From Actinocorallia sp039871655 (GTDB lineage Bacteria; Actinomycetota; Actinomycetes; Streptosporangiales; Streptosporangiaceae): a stretch of 64,000 nucleotides of DNA. The first letter of the stretch is position 1, and every line of letters starts with the position of its first letter. Positions 17,787-26,537 of this stretch are shown piece after piece. The DNA lies in the NCBI RefSeq assembly GCF_039871655.1, contig NZ_JBDPLZ010000005.1, forward strand, positions 186,001 to 250,000, read 5' to 3'. The translations under genes were made by a program, and so were the position numbers. The notes beneath the pieces are model-generated. The model made no database searches. It was not told the origin of the DNA and worked only from the letters and a program-made list of their open reading frames with translations.

Positions 17787-19886
17787 TCAGCCGATTCGCT
17801 CCAGTCGCACAGGAACCCCGTTGAAGACCGCATTACCGGACAGGACGTCGATCTCCTGCTCGTCCGTCAGGGAGTTGACGCTCACCCCGGCGTTGGCGGA
17901 GGCCACCTGAGTCCTGGTGCCCGGCCTGGAGTGCCCCCAGCCGTGCGGCAGGCTCACCACGCCCCGCATGATCTCGTCGTTCGGCTCGGCCGGCGCCTCG
18001 ACCTCGCCCGTCCGGGAGGTGATCCGGACGAGGTCGCCCTTCGCGACGCCCAGCTCCGCGGCGTCCTCGGGGTTCAGCCGCAGCGTGCAGGTGTTGGAAC
18101 CGCCCACCAGCTCGGAGATGTTGTGCATCCAGCTGTTGTTGGAGCGCAGGTGGCGGCGGCCGATCAGCACGAAACCGTCGGCGGGACGGGCGGCGCGGAG
18201 CCGCTCCAGGTCCTTGGCGAACAGTTCGGGGCACAGGTCGATGCGGTCGAGGACCATGACCTCCTCCAGCCGGGGCTGGAGCGGGCCGAGGTCCAGGCCG
18301 CCGACCGTCTCCTCCAGGGTGAGGCCGTAGGGGCCGAGACGCAGCATCATGTCCAGCCTGGTCTCGGCGTTCGGCGGGCCCAGCTCGGCCCGCAGGTCCT
18401 CCCGGCCCGCCTTCTTCAGGGTGGTCTGGATGACGAACTCGTCCACGTCCTGTGGGCTCATCCCGGTCAGCTCGCCCGCCAGCCGGGCCAGGATCTGCGA
18501 CTCGGACGGCCGGTCGCCCCGGTCGGCGGCGGGCGGAGAGTAGCGCACGTAGTTGCGGACGGTGAACCCCAGCAGTGCCAGGTCGTAGTGCGGCGTGCGG
18601 GTGTGCGGGGGCGGCGGCAGGACGACGTCGGCGTGGCGTGTGGTCTCATTGACGTACGGGTCGACGCTGACCATGAACTCCAGGTTCTCCAGCGCCCGGC
18701 CGATCCGGTCGCCGTTCGGCGCGGACAGGACGGGGTTGCCGCCGATCGTGATCAGCGCCTTGATCTGGCCTTCGCCCTCGGTCTCGATCTCCTCGGCGAG
18801 GGTGGCGACCGGGAACTCCCCGTTGACCTCCGGCAGCCCGCGGACCCGGCTGTGCCAGCGGCCCGTCCGGTAGGGGCGGGAACGCCTGCCGAACGCGTGG
18901 GCGGCCTTGGGGAACATCGCGCCGCCGGGCCGGTCCAGGTTGCCGGTGAGCACGTTCAGCGCGTCGATCAGCCAGCTCGCCAGGGTGCCGAACTCCTGGG
19001 TGCAGGTGCCGATCCGGCCGTAGACGACGGCGGGGTCGGCGGCCGCCAGCTCGCGGGCGATCTCCTTGACGGTCTGCGCGGGGACCCCGGTGACCGGCTC
19101 GGTGGCCTCGGGGGAGAACTCCCCGGCGAGCTCGCGCAGCTGCTCCAGGCCGTCCACCTCGTGGCGGAGCCGGGTGAGGCCCTCGGCGAACAGGGTGTGG
19201 ACGAGGGAGAGCAGGAACCAGGCGTCGGCGCCCGGACGGAGCGGGACGTGCCGGTCGGCCAGCTCGGCCGTGCGGGTGCGGCGCGGGTCCACCACGACGA
19301 GGCGCCCGCCGCGGCGGCGCAGCGTCTTCAGACGGCCCGGGAAGTCGGGGGCCGAGCAGAGGCTGCCGTTGGACTCCAGCGGGTTGGCGCCCAGCATCAG
19401 CAGGTAGGAGGTGCGGTCCAGGTCGGGGACCGGGATGGCCAGCGGGTCGCCGAGCATGTAGCCCGAGCTGACGTGCTTGGGCATCTGGTCGGAGGTGCTG
19501 GCGCTGTAGGAGTTCTTCGTGCCGACGCCCTTGATGATCATCGATCCGTAGAGCCCGCCCGCGACGCTGTGCGCGCTGGGGTTGCCCAGATAGACGGCCA
19601 CGGAGTCCTTGCCGTAGGTCTCGATGATCCGGCGCAGTTCGCGGCCCGCGGTCGCGAAGGCCTCGTCCCAGCCGGCCTCGGCTCCGTCGACGAGCGGTGC
19701 CGTCAGTTTGTCGGGGTCGTTGTCGAGGCGCCCGAAACTCGCGCCCTTGGGGCAGATGAAGCCCTTGCTGAACGGGTCGTTCTTGTCACCGCGCACCTTG
19801 ACGACTTTGTCGTCGCCGTCCATGGTGAGCTCCAGGCCGCACAGGGCCTCACACAGCGGACACGTCCTGAACGCGATTCGGGTCAT
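17787..19886 (-). CDS. Molybdopterin-dependent oxidoreductase (formate dehydrogenase/DMSO reductase superfamily)
   Basis: 699 residues. The N-terminal CPLCEALC and then CPKGASF supply a four-Cys [4Fe-4S] site. The molybdopterin-binding core includes LMLGANPLESNGS, GGRLVVVDPRRTRTAEL, NVLTGNLDRPGG and the C-terminal LNPEDAAELGVAKGDLV domain. At the usual metal-ligand position there is no Cys or Sec (region NSYSASTSDQMPK), so the ligand may be Ser, Asp or solvent. No Tat signal is visible, so it is probably cytoplasmic. Substrate unknown; the Rieske protein downstream may be its electron partner. Confidence 0.88.
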   Translation of the reverse strand: MTRIAFRTCPLCEALCGLELTMDGDDKVVKVRGDKNDPFSKGFICPKGASFGRLDNDPDKLTAPLVDGAEAGWDEAFATAGRELRRIIETYGKDSVAVYLGNPSAHSVAGGLYGSMIIKGVGTKNSYSASTSDQMPKHVSSGYMLGDPLAIPVPDLDRTSYLLMLGANPLESNGSLCSAPDFPGRLKTLRRRGGRLVVVDPRRTRTAELADRHVPLRPGADAWFLLSLVHTLFAEGLTRLRHEVDGLEQLRELAGEFSPEATEPVTGVPAQTVKEIARELAAADPAVVYGRIGTCTQEFGTLASWLIDALNVLTGNLDRPGGAMFPKAAHAFGRRSRPYRTGRWHSRVRGLPEVNGEFPVATLAEEIETEGEGQIKALITIGGNPVLSAPNGDRIGRALENLEFMVSVDPYVNETTRHADVVLPPPPHTRTPHYDLALLGFTVRNYVRYSPPAADRGDRPSESQILARLAGELTGMSPQDVDEFVIQTTLKKAGREDLRAELGPPNAETRLDMMLRLGPYGLTLEETVGGLDLGPLQPRLEEVMVLDRIDLCPELFAKDLERLRAARPADGFVLIGRRHLRSNNSWMHNISELVGGSNTCTLRLNPEDAAELGVAKGDLVRITSRTGEVEAPAEPNDEIMRGVVSLPHGWGHSRPGTRTQVASANAGVSVNSLTDEQEIDVLSGNAVFNGVPVRLERIG

Positions 19887-19902
19887 AGAGGTATGTAACC
19901 AT

Positions 19903-20373
19903 TTACCCCCTTCTCTTCAACAGAGCGAGCCGCACGGCCTCCGCCGCGTCCCCGGCCGCCAGAACGCCCTCGACGGGCTCGCCCCACGCGTCCAGCACCC
20001 GCCAGCCGCCCAGCGAGACCACCGGGACGTCCATCCGCCGGGCCAGTGCCAGCTCCGACAACGTCCCCCACGAGCCGCCGATGATGATCACCGCCAGCGC
20101 CGAACGTACCAGGACCACGTTGCGGGCCTCTCCCATGCCTGTGGATATCTTCACGGTCAGGTAGGGGTTCGCCCCCGTGTCGTCGGCACCCGAGAGCACC
20201 CCCACCGTCGTCCCGCCCGCCTCCCAGGCGCCCCGCGCGGCGGCCTCCATGACCCCGCCGTAACCTCCGCACAGGACGGTCGCCCCGTGCCCGGCGAGCA
20301 GCCGCCCCGCCTCGAACGCGTGCGTCACGTCCTCGGGCCGCGGATCGGCCGGACCGCAGACGGCGATCTGCAT
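19903..20373 (-). CDS. TIGR00725/SLOG-fold protein (DprA/LOG-related)
   Basis: 156 residues from ATG 20373 (MQIAVCGPADPRPED) with AAAGGGG just upstream. A Rossmann-like fold with CGGYGGVMEAAARGA and IIIGGSWGTLSELALA corresponds to the nucleotide-binding Gly-rich loops of the SLOG superfamily. LOG relatives are cytokinin phosphoribohydrolases, but the PGGxGTxxE motif is here GGSWGTLSE, so a ligand-sensing role is equally likely. Divergent from an ECF sigma gene by 70 bases. Confidence 0.82.
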   Translation of the reverse strand: MQIAVCGPADPRPEDVTHAFEAGRLLAGHGATVLCGGYGGVMEAAARGAWEAGGTTVGVLSGADDTGANPYLTVKISTGMGEARNVVLVRSALAVIIIGGSWGTLSELALARRMDVPVVSLGGWRVLDAWGEPVEGVLAAGDAAEAVRLALLKRRG

Positions 20374-20443
20374 CGTGAACCCCTTTCGTGAGTTGTGGCG
20401 AGATACCGGTGGAACCTGCCCCCTACGGAAGGCCGGCGATGGC

Positions 20444-21019
20444 ATGGTGACGTCTGTGCGATCGGACGACTCGGCGCTGATCGCGGAATCGCTGCGGCGG
20501 CCCGAGGCGTTCGCGGAACTCTTCGACCGCTACTCGGGCCTGCTCTACCGCTATACCTCACGTCGTCTCGGCCCGGAAAGCGCCGAGGACCTGGTGGGCG
20601 ACACGTTCGCGATCGCCTTCGCCAAACGGGCCAAGTACGACCCGGACTACACCGACGCCCGTCCGTGGCTGTTCGGCATCCTCACCAAGCTCATCTCCCG
20701 CCACCATCGGCGTGAAGCCGCCCGCTACCGGGCTTGGGAGCGCAGCGCCCCGCCCGCCGTCCACGTGGAATCGCCCGCCGACCGCGTCGCCTCGGGCGTG
20801 ACGGCACAGGCGTCACGCGGCGAACTGGTGCTGGCGCTGGCCTCCCTGTCCGCCGGAGACCGGGACGTGCTGCTGCTCGTGGCCTGGGGCGACTTCACCT
20901 ACGAGGAGGTCGCGCGGGCGCTGAACATTCCGATCGGGACCGTCCGGTCCCGGCTCAACCGCGCCAGACGCAAGGTCCGCGCCGCGCTGGGCGAGGTCAA
21001 CCCGCTGGAAGGAGAGTGA
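20444..21019 (+). CDS. ECF-type RNA polymerase sigma factor
   Basis: 191 residues from ATG 20444 (MVTSVRSDDSALIAESL). Region 2 has FAELFDRYSGLLYRY and AEDLVGDTF; region 4 has FTYEEVARALNIPIGTVRSRLNRARRKV written as a typical helix-turn-helix. Its stop is two bases before the start of the LCP-like gene, with the ribosome site GGAGAG inside its last codons, so the two are coupled. The sigma factor probably drives its own operon. Confidence 0.9.
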   Translation: MVTSVRSDDSALIAESLRRPEAFAELFDRYSGLLYRYTSRRLGPESAEDLVGDTFAIAFAKRAKYDPDYTDARPWLFGILTKLISRHHRREAARYRAWERSAPPAVHVESPADRVASGVTAQASRGELVLALASLSAGDRDVLLLVAWGDFTYEEVARALNIPIGTVRSRLNRARRKVRAALGEVNPLEGE

Positions 21020-21021
21020 CG

Positions 21022-22047
21022 ATGGACGACCTGAAGATGCTGCGCGACCTCGGCCGCGATCTGGAACACGAACCCCCCGCTTCGCTCGTCCGGCAACGGG
21101 ACCGCATGTACGGGAGGCGCCGCGGCAGGCTGTCCGGGCCGAGGGGCTGGCTCGTCCTGGGCGTCGCCGCCGCCGTCACGGCTTCGGCGCTCCTGGTGCC
21201 GAGACTGATGCTCACCGGTGAAGTGGACCAGCTGGACAGTCTGGTCGGTACGGATGTCGGCGAGGACCCGAAACCGGCCAAGGACCTGAACATCCTGGTG
21301 CTCGGCACGGACCAGCGGTCGGGTGGGCGGAAGGCGCGGTCCCGTTCCGACACGATCATCGTCGCGCACATCCCCGCCGACGGTCGGGAGGTACTGGTGG
21401 CCAGTGTCCCGCGCGATGTCGTCGTGGACGTCCCGGACTGCCGGGGCCGAGACGGCGAGACGGTGCCCGGCCGCAGGACGATGATCAACCAGTCCTTCAC
21501 CGACGGGGGTGTGGAGTGCACTCGTAAGACCGTCGAGAACCTGGCCGGGATCACTCTCGATCACACCGTCGTCTTCGACTTCAAGAGCTTCAAGCGGGTG
21601 ATCGACGCCTTGGGCGGGGTGGAAGTTCTCATCCAGAAGGACGTGGAGGACCCCAAGGCGAAGCTCCGGCTCCGATCCGGGTTCCAGACGCTGAACGGGG
21701 AGCAGGCGCTCGCCTACGCCCGCGCCCGGTATGGTCTCGGTGACGGCTCGGATCTGAAGCGCATCGAACGGCAGCAGCAGGTGATGCAGGCCGCGGTGAA
21801 GAAACTGCACGCCTTGCTCGGCGACCCGGCGGCGCTGATGCGGCTGGTCCGGGAAGGGGTCTCCGGGGTGGAGGCGGACAAGAAACTGACGGCCGTCAGG
21901 GCTCTGGAGATCCTCCGTGTCCTCAAACGGGACGGGAGCCAGTCGACCGCCTTCCTCACCGTTCCATGGAAGCCGGCCCCCGGCGACCCGAACCGCCTCG
22001 TCCTGAAGCAGCCGGAGGCCGAGCGCCTCTGGCAGACCTTCCGCTGA
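21022..22047 (+). CDS. LytR-CpsA-Psr (LCP) family protein with an anti-sigma-like N-terminus
   Basis: 341 residues. The cytoplasmic N-terminus (MDDLKMLRDLGRDLE, about 40 residues) resembles that of CU044_5270-type proteins paired with ECF sigma factors. One helix follows at about 44-62, then an extracytoplasmic LCP domain: NILVLGTDQRSG, RSDTIIVAHI, SVPRDVVVDVP, INQSFTDGG, LNGEQALAYARAR and a final RIERQQQVM. LCP enzymes attach anionic polymers to peptidoglycan. Pairing with an ECF sigma and the N-terminal tail suggest it may also regulate that sigma factor (inference). Confidence 0.85.
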   Translation: MDDLKMLRDLGRDLEHEPPASLVRQRDRMYGRRRGRLSGPRGWLVLGVAAAVTASALLVPRLMLTGEVDQLDSLVGTDVGEDPKPAKDLNILVLGTDQRSGGRKARSRSDTIIVAHIPADGREVLVASVPRDVVVDVPDCRGRDGETVPGRRTMINQSFTDGGVECTRKTVENLAGITLDHTVVFDFKSFKRVIDALGGVEVLIQKDVEDPKAKLRLRSGFQTLNGEQALAYARARYGLGDGSDLKRIERQQQVMQAAVKKLHALLGDPAALMRLVREGVSGVEADKKLTAVRALEILRVLKRDGSQSTAFLTVPWKPAPGDPNRLVLKQPEAERLWQTFR

Positions 22048-22064
22048 GATAGGGCTCTACGGAA

Positions 22065-22098
22065 GAACGCCTCCGCAGGTGGCCCTGCGGAGGCGTTC
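22065..22098. terminator. Convergent bidirectional terminator
   Basis: A perfect 15-bp stem (22065-22079 with 22084-22098) and a 4-base loop between the LCP gene and the convergent small gene. Confidence 0.85.
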
Positions 22099-22109
22099 AC
22101 ATGCAAGTC

Positions 22110-22433
22110 TCATGCGGAGACGGGGGTAGCTGCCGGGGAGACCTGGAGGGAGTACGTTTCGGTGTCCCAGCCGCGGGTGATCCCTCCCAGGGCATGGATG
22201 GCCGTGCGGAGCGCGGTGAAGGCGTGCATGGCGGCTTCCCCCTGGTCGGCGGCGGTGACGAGCATGCGGACTTCGATCCAGCCCGCGTGGAGATCGGCAC
22301 CCAGGTCGACGTCCTCCACGAACGGATCGGCCTCCTCGATGCCGACGAGGGCGTCCATGAGCTGGTCGAAGGCCACGTCGGTGTTCTGCGAGCCGCCAGG
22401 GGGGCTGACCTTCAGCAAGGTCGAGTACTTCAT
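22110..22433 (-). CDS. Small protein of unknown function, 107 residues
   Basis: Starts at ATG 22433 (MKYSTLLKVSPPGGSQNTD) with GGAGG correctly placed upstream. A soluble alpha/beta protein with an acidic first half and a regular helix-strand pattern (WIEVRMLVTAADQGEAAMH, ALGGITRGWDTETYSLQV). I do not recognise a family. It stands alone between two sigma-factor operons and has its own leader. Confidence 0.7.
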   Translation of the reverse strand: MKYSTLLKVSPPGGSQNTDVAFDQLMDALVGIEEADPFVEDVDLGADLHAGWIEVRMLVTAADQGEAAMHAFTALRTAIHALGGITRGWDTETYSLQVSPAATPVSA

Positions 22434-22749
22434 CAGTCCTCCACGTTCCAGCAGTCGCAGCGGCCGTCAAGGCCACCTCTTTGGATACCCCCGCCCTGAA
22501 GGTTCTATGACAGCCCATCCTCTGGCGCGAGCCTCATTGATCAATTTGTCGTGTTAGCGCTTGTTGGTACCGGTCATCTTAGTGGCATCCGCCCAGGTCA
22601 TCGCGGTTGTAGAGAGAAGTAAGGCTAGTGAGCGGGATGGCGTCGCGGACCTGATTCACGAACCCGGATGACCTCCTGTCCGGCCGTGCTCTGGCAAGGT
22701 TCGCGGTGAAAGCCCGGAACTCTCTTCAGGTAACGGACACAAGGGGAAT
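22434..22749. other. Intergenic promoter region, no gene seen
   Basis: 316 bases between divergent genes. It is lower in GC than its surroundings around 22535-22640 and should hold the promoters of the small gene on the left and the ECF sigma gene on the right. I see no convincing open frame, RNA or repeat. Confidence 0.6.
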
Positions 22750-23349
22750 GTGACCCTTCACGGCAGGACCGATCCCGAGTTGTGGGGCGCGGCCCTGGCG
22801 GGGGACGAGCAGGCTTTCGGAGAACTGTTCGCCCGCCACGGCCGCGCCATCTACAACTACTGCTTCCGCCGCACGGCCGACTGGTCGGCGGCGGAGGACC
22901 TCGCCTCGGTCGTCTTCCTGGAGACCTGGCGCCGCCGCGGGCAGGTCCGCATGGACGAAGGCTCCCTTCTCCCGTGGCTGTACGGGGTGGCGACCAACGT
23001 CCTGCGCAACCACCAGCGCTCGCTCCGCCGGTACGGCGCCGCTCTCTCCCGCCTTCCGGAGCCCGTCCGGCCGGAGGAGGACGCCGACCTGGTGGCCGCC
23101 CGCCTGGACGACCAGCGTCGCATGCGCGAGGTCCTCGAGCAGGTCAGACACCTTCCCCGCCGGGACCAGGAGCTCCTGTCCCTGTGCGTCTGGGAGGAAC
23201 TCACCTACACCGAGGCCGCCACCGCCCTCGGCATTCCCGTGGGCACCGTCCGCTCCCGCCTCAGCCGCATCCGCGCGAAGTTGAAGGAACCGCCTCCGGC
23301 ACCCGGACACAAAAGGAGAAACAGCGCACTTAGGGAGGAACTGTCATGA
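22750..23349 (+). CDS. ECF-type RNA polymerase sigma factor
   Basis: 199 residues, GTG start at 22750 behind AAGGGGAAT. Region 2 (FGELFARHGRAIYNYC, AAEDLASVVFLETW) and region 4 (LTYTEAATALGIPVGTVRSRLSRIRAKL) are intact. Its TGA overlaps the ATG of the next gene (ATGA), so it is translationally coupled to the CU044_5270 protein, the usual arrangement of this sigma group. Confidence 0.92.
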   Translation: MTLHGRTDPELWGAALAGDEQAFGELFARHGRAIYNYCFRRTADWSAAEDLASVVFLETWRRRGQVRMDEGSLLPWLYGVATNVLRNHQRSLRRYGAALSRLPEPVRPEEDADLVAARLDDQRRMREVLEQVRHLPRRDQELLSLCVWEELTYTEAATALGIPVGTVRSRLSRIRAKLKEPPPAPGHKRRNSALREELS

Positions 23350-24386
23350 GCTCTCTGCCTCCTCGGCGGGACCTGCCTGATCTGCAGACCCGGAGGAACC
23401 ATCTGATGTCAGAGATCGGCGCCCCGCCGCGCAAGCGCTCCCGGCGCCTCCTTTTCGGCGGTCTCCTCGCCGGTACGGCGGTGGCCGTGGCCGGAGGCGT
23501 CGCCGCCACCGTCCTGGTCGCCTCTCCCGGCGACCCGGTCCGCTCCCCTTCCGTCCGGCCGAGTGCCGTACCGCTCCAGTTGATATCCGCCACCGAGGTC
23601 CTGGAGCGCGCGTCCCGAGCCGCCTCGGACGAACCCGAACTCGCCCCGAAGCCCGATCATTACCTCTACTTCGAGTCCAAGATCCATGAGGCGAAAGGGC
23701 GCGGCACCTTCTACCGCAAGACCTGGTTCGCCGTCGACGCCAAGAGAGCCGGCCTTCTGCGCACGACCGACAAATCCTTCTCTGACCAGCCGCAGCCCGG
23801 ACATCCCGGCTGGGGGGAGATCTGGCTGTGCAACGGCTTCCCCCAGAAAGTCGATGTGAACAATCCGCCGGATGACGACCCCGGCTGCCGTTCTGACAGC
23901 AAGTACCGGTCCGATCTGCCCACCACCCCGGACGCCATGTACCGGTGGCTCTACGACAACAGCCAGGGCGACAACCCTCCGGACGTCCAGGCCTTCGACA
24001 CGGTGGGCAGCGCCATCCGTGAGAGCTATGTCCCCCCGAAGGCGCGTGCGGCCCTGTTCGCCGCCGCCTCCAGGATCCCCGGAGTCACCGTCACCCGGGA
24101 CGTCACCGACCTCGCCGGCCGCAAGGGAGTGGCGGTGGGCCAGAGCTGGCACGGCACGCGCCAGGAACTGATCTTCGACGCCGTCACCTACCGTTTCCTC
24201 GGCGAACGCACGATCATCGACTACGAGACCTCCTTCGACCCTCCGGGCGGCGAGACCAACCCGGCAGTTCCCGTTCCCTGGACTCCTCCGGCCAAGATGA
24301 AGGCCCGCTTCAAGCACGGCGAGGTCACCTACGAATCCACCGAACTCCGCGTCGCCTTGGTCCCGAAGGTCGGCCAGGAGCCCTGA
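23346..24386 (+). CDS. CU044_5270-family membrane protein, putative anti-sigma partner
   Basis: 346 residues. A cytoplasmic tail of about 35 residues, one helix at about 36-58 (LLFGGLLAGTAVAVAGGVAA) and a large extracytoplasmic domain beginning at LQLISATEVLERAS. The outer domain has the family pattern: DHYLYFES, KTWFAVDAKRAGLL, a Cys pair in WLCNGF/GCRSD, IPGVTVTRDVTDLAGRKGVAVG and FDAVTYRFLGER. It overlaps the sigma gene by 4 bases. A sensing or anti-sigma role is inferred from this constant pairing; there is no direct proof. Confidence 0.85.
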   Translation: MSSLPPRRDLPDLQTRRNHLMSEIGAPPRKRSRRLLFGGLLAGTAVAVAGGVAATVLVASPGDPVRSPSVRPSAVPLQLISATEVLERASRAASDEPELAPKPDHYLYFESKIHEAKGRGTFYRKTWFAVDAKRAGLLRTTDKSFSDQPQPGHPGWGEIWLCNGFPQKVDVNNPPDDDPGCRSDSKYRSDLPTTPDAMYRWLYDNSQGDNPPDVQAFDTVGSAIRESYVPPKARAALFAAASRIPGVTVTRDVTDLAGRKGVAVGQSWHGTRQELIFDAVTYRFLGERTIIDYETSFDPPGGETNPAVPVPWTPPAKMKARFKHGEVTYESTELRVALVPKVGQEP

Positions 24387-24695
24387 CCGGCTCTCCTAAC
24401 GCCCCCGCCGGATGCTTCCGGTGGGGGCGTTCGTGTGTGCGGGACCGCATTCGGGACGGCGTGTCGCCGGGGACGCCTGTGGCGCTGTTCTCGTTAAGGG
24501 GTTCATGTGACGGGATGTGACGGACAAGGGGAGGTGCGAAGAAGAGGTGATTCGTAGGGGAGTGAGGAAAACGAGGTCGGAAGGGTACCGATTTGCAACT
24601 TGGTGTGCTTCAAACTGTCCAGGGTGTCCGATATGTTGCGCTCTACTTCCTGGTAACCATGGAAACCGGCTGGTGAGAACGGTGCGTGCTACAAG
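24387..24695. other. Intergenic region with terminator and esterase promoter
   Basis: 309 bases. The left end holds the terminator at 24398-24431. The right part (about 24580-24660) is AT-richer and probably carries the promoter of the esterase gene. No gene seen. Confidence 0.6.
24398..24431 (+). terminator. Intrinsic terminator after the CU044_5270 gene
   Basis: A 15-bp stem with one G-U pair (24398-24412 with 24417-24431) and a TGCT loop, 11 bases past the stop. Confidence 0.85.
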
Positions 24696-25760
24696 GTGAA
24701 GCTTCGAGAGTTCGGGCGGCTGGTGACCGGCGCGGTGGCGGCCCTGGGGCTGGGGCTGTCGGCGGCGCCGGCGGCCGCGGAGCCCGGGCCTCCGGCGGCC
24801 GGGTACACGACGGCCGACAGCGGGGCGAGGATCACGGACGAGCGCTGGGTGGACGAGCGCACCGTCGACATCACGATCGACACGCCAGGGGTCACCGGAA
24901 TGGACCCGCAGGCGCGGATCCTGGTGCCCGAGGGGTGGAGCAGGGACGCCGCCCGGACGTGGCCGGTGCTCTACGCGCTCTCCGGCGGGCCCGACACCTA
25001 CACCATCTGGACCGACAAGACCGACATCGAGGAGACCTCCAAGGACGACGACGTCATCGTCGTCATGCCCGACTCGGGCAAGGGCGGGGGCTTCGTCGAC
25101 TGGTACAACGGCGGCAGGGGCGGCAACCCCAAGTGGGAGACCTTCCACACCAGGGAGCTGACCCAGCTCGTCGAGCGCAACTTCCGGGGCGGCACCGACC
25201 GCGCGGTCATGGGACTGTCCTCCGGCGGGTCGGGCGCGCTGATGTACGCCACCCGCAATCCCGGCTTCTACAAGTACGCGGCCTCCTACAGCGGCCTGGC
25301 ACACATCACGAAGCCGGGCGTCCCCACCATCATGCTGCTGTCGGACATGATCGACGGCTCCACCGAGAACCCCGATCCCTACGGCAAGCTGGGCGACCCG
25401 CTCTGGGACCGCTGGAACTGGCTGGAGCACGACCCGTACGTCAACGCCGGCGACCTGCGCGGCACCGGCGTCTACCTCTCCTCCGGCACGACGGGCCTGG
25501 TCGGTGAGCTGGACCTCACCCCGGAGGAAGTCTTCGAGCAGAAGGACGGGGACGCCGTCGAGGTCGTCAAGGCCTACGTGGCGGGCTCGATCAGCGAGAA
25601 GCTCATCGGCATGACCAACGAGGACCTCGCGGCCCGCCTCAAGGCGATGAACATTCCCGCCACCGTGCACCTGTACGGGGACGGCCTGCACAGCTGGCCC
25701 TGGTGGAACCGCGAGTACAAGCTCGCCTGGCCGATGATCATGAAGGCGCTGGGCGCCTGA
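24696..25760 (+). CDS. Secreted esterase of the Ag85/esterase D type
   Basis: 354 residues, GTG start, signal peptide ending at APAAAEPG. An alpha/beta hydrolase of the PF00756 type: PVLYALSGGPDTYTIWTD, nucleophile Ser175 in GLSSGGSG, and the last catalytic His in GLHSWPWWNREY. The segment KWETFHTRELTQLVERNF is nearly the same as in the two esterases at 41233 and 42246, so these three are paralogs. This family includes mycolyltransferases and other acyl transferases or esterases acting outside the cell. This copy stands alone between two terminators. Confidence 0.87.
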   Translation: MKLREFGRLVTGAVAALGLGLSAAPAAAEPGPPAAGYTTADSGARITDERWVDERTVDITIDTPGVTGMDPQARILVPEGWSRDAARTWPVLYALSGGPDTYTIWTDKTDIEETSKDDDVIVVMPDSGKGGGFVDWYNGGRGGNPKWETFHTRELTQLVERNFRGGTDRAVMGLSSGGSGALMYATRNPGFYKYAASYSGLAHITKPGVPTIMLLSDMIDGSTENPDPYGKLGDPLWDRWNWLEHDPYVNAGDLRGTGVYLSSGTTGLVGELDLTPEEVFEQKDGDAVEVVKAYVAGSISEKLIGMTNEDLAARLKAMNIPATVHLYGDGLHSWPWWNREYKLAWPMIMKALGA

Positions 25761-25762
25761 GG

Positions 25763-25807
25763 CGCGAGAAGGGCGGGCATCCCCTCGGGGTGCCCGCCCT
25801 TCTCGCG
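25763..25807 (+). terminator. Strong hairpin terminator after the esterase
   Basis: A roughly 21-bp stem with one bulged A (left arm from 25763, 2-base loop at 25785-25786, right arm to 25807), starting 3 bases after the stop. Confidence 0.88.
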
Positions 25808-25884
25808 TCCTTCGGAAGCCGAGGTGCGAATCGGTATCAAGCCTTTCAGCGGATTGCGCACTCGGGCGGTGACCGGGGGATGAT

Positions 25885-26511
25885 GTGCGGGTGACCGAGA
25901 CAGGGACGCCACTACGCAGAAGGCCGGCCCAGCGCCGCTCCGCCGAGCGGGTGCAGCGGATGCTGGACGCCTGCGCCGAGATCCTCGACGAGTCGGGCTA
26001 CGAGGGGCTGTCCACCACCCGGATCGCCCAGCGGGCAGGCGTGGCCATCGGCTCGGTCTACCAGTTCTTCCCCGACAAGCGGGCCGTCGCCCAGGCGCTG
26101 GCGCTGCGCAACCTGGAGCAGTTCGGCGAGCGCATCGGCGAGCTGCTGGCGGGCGGCTCGATGGACCGCTGGTCGAAGATCGTCGGGCAGGCGATCGACA
26201 TCTTCGTCGAGATGCACCGGACGGTGCCCGGTTTCCGGGTCCTGCGCTTCGGCGACGTGGCCGACCTCCACCTGCTGGACGAGTCCGCCGACAACAACGC
26301 CGTGGTGGCGCGGCGGTTGCGGGAGCTGATCGTCCAGTCCACCGGGGTGCCCGACACCCCGCGGCTGGAGCGGGCCTTCTCCATCGCGGTGGAGGCGGCG
26401 GACGCGCTGATCAAGATGGCCTTCCGCCGGGAGCCGGACGGCGACGACCTGGTGATCGACGAGGTCAAGGAGCTGATCCAGAACTATCTCTCCACCTATC
26501 TGGACAGATAG
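25885..26511 (+). CDS. TetR-family transcriptional regulator
   Basis: About 208 residues with a GTG start at 25885 or 25891. The N-terminal DNA-binding domain has STTRIAQRAGVAIGSVYQFFPDKRAV, a clear TetR helix-turn-helix. The C-terminal ligand domain is helical and not assignable. It precedes a LURP-one-like gene by 26 bases on the same strand. Confidence 0.9.
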   Translation: MRVTETGTPLRRRPAQRRSAERVQRMLDACAEILDESGYEGLSTTRIAQRAGVAIGSVYQFFPDKRAVAQALALRNLEQFGERIGELLAGGSMDRWSKIVGQAIDIFVEMHRTVPGFRVLRFGDVADLHLLDESADNNAVVARRLRELIVQSTGVPDTPRLERAFSIAVEAADALIKMAFRREPDGDDLVIDEVKELIQNYLSTYLDR

Positions 26512-26537
26512 CCAAGGGAGCCATATAGGTTCCTAAA

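Noticed and set aside
17633..17833. Open frame across the 77-bp repeats
   Set aside because: Made of repeat sequence only; the two copies give repeated peptide blocks with no domain.
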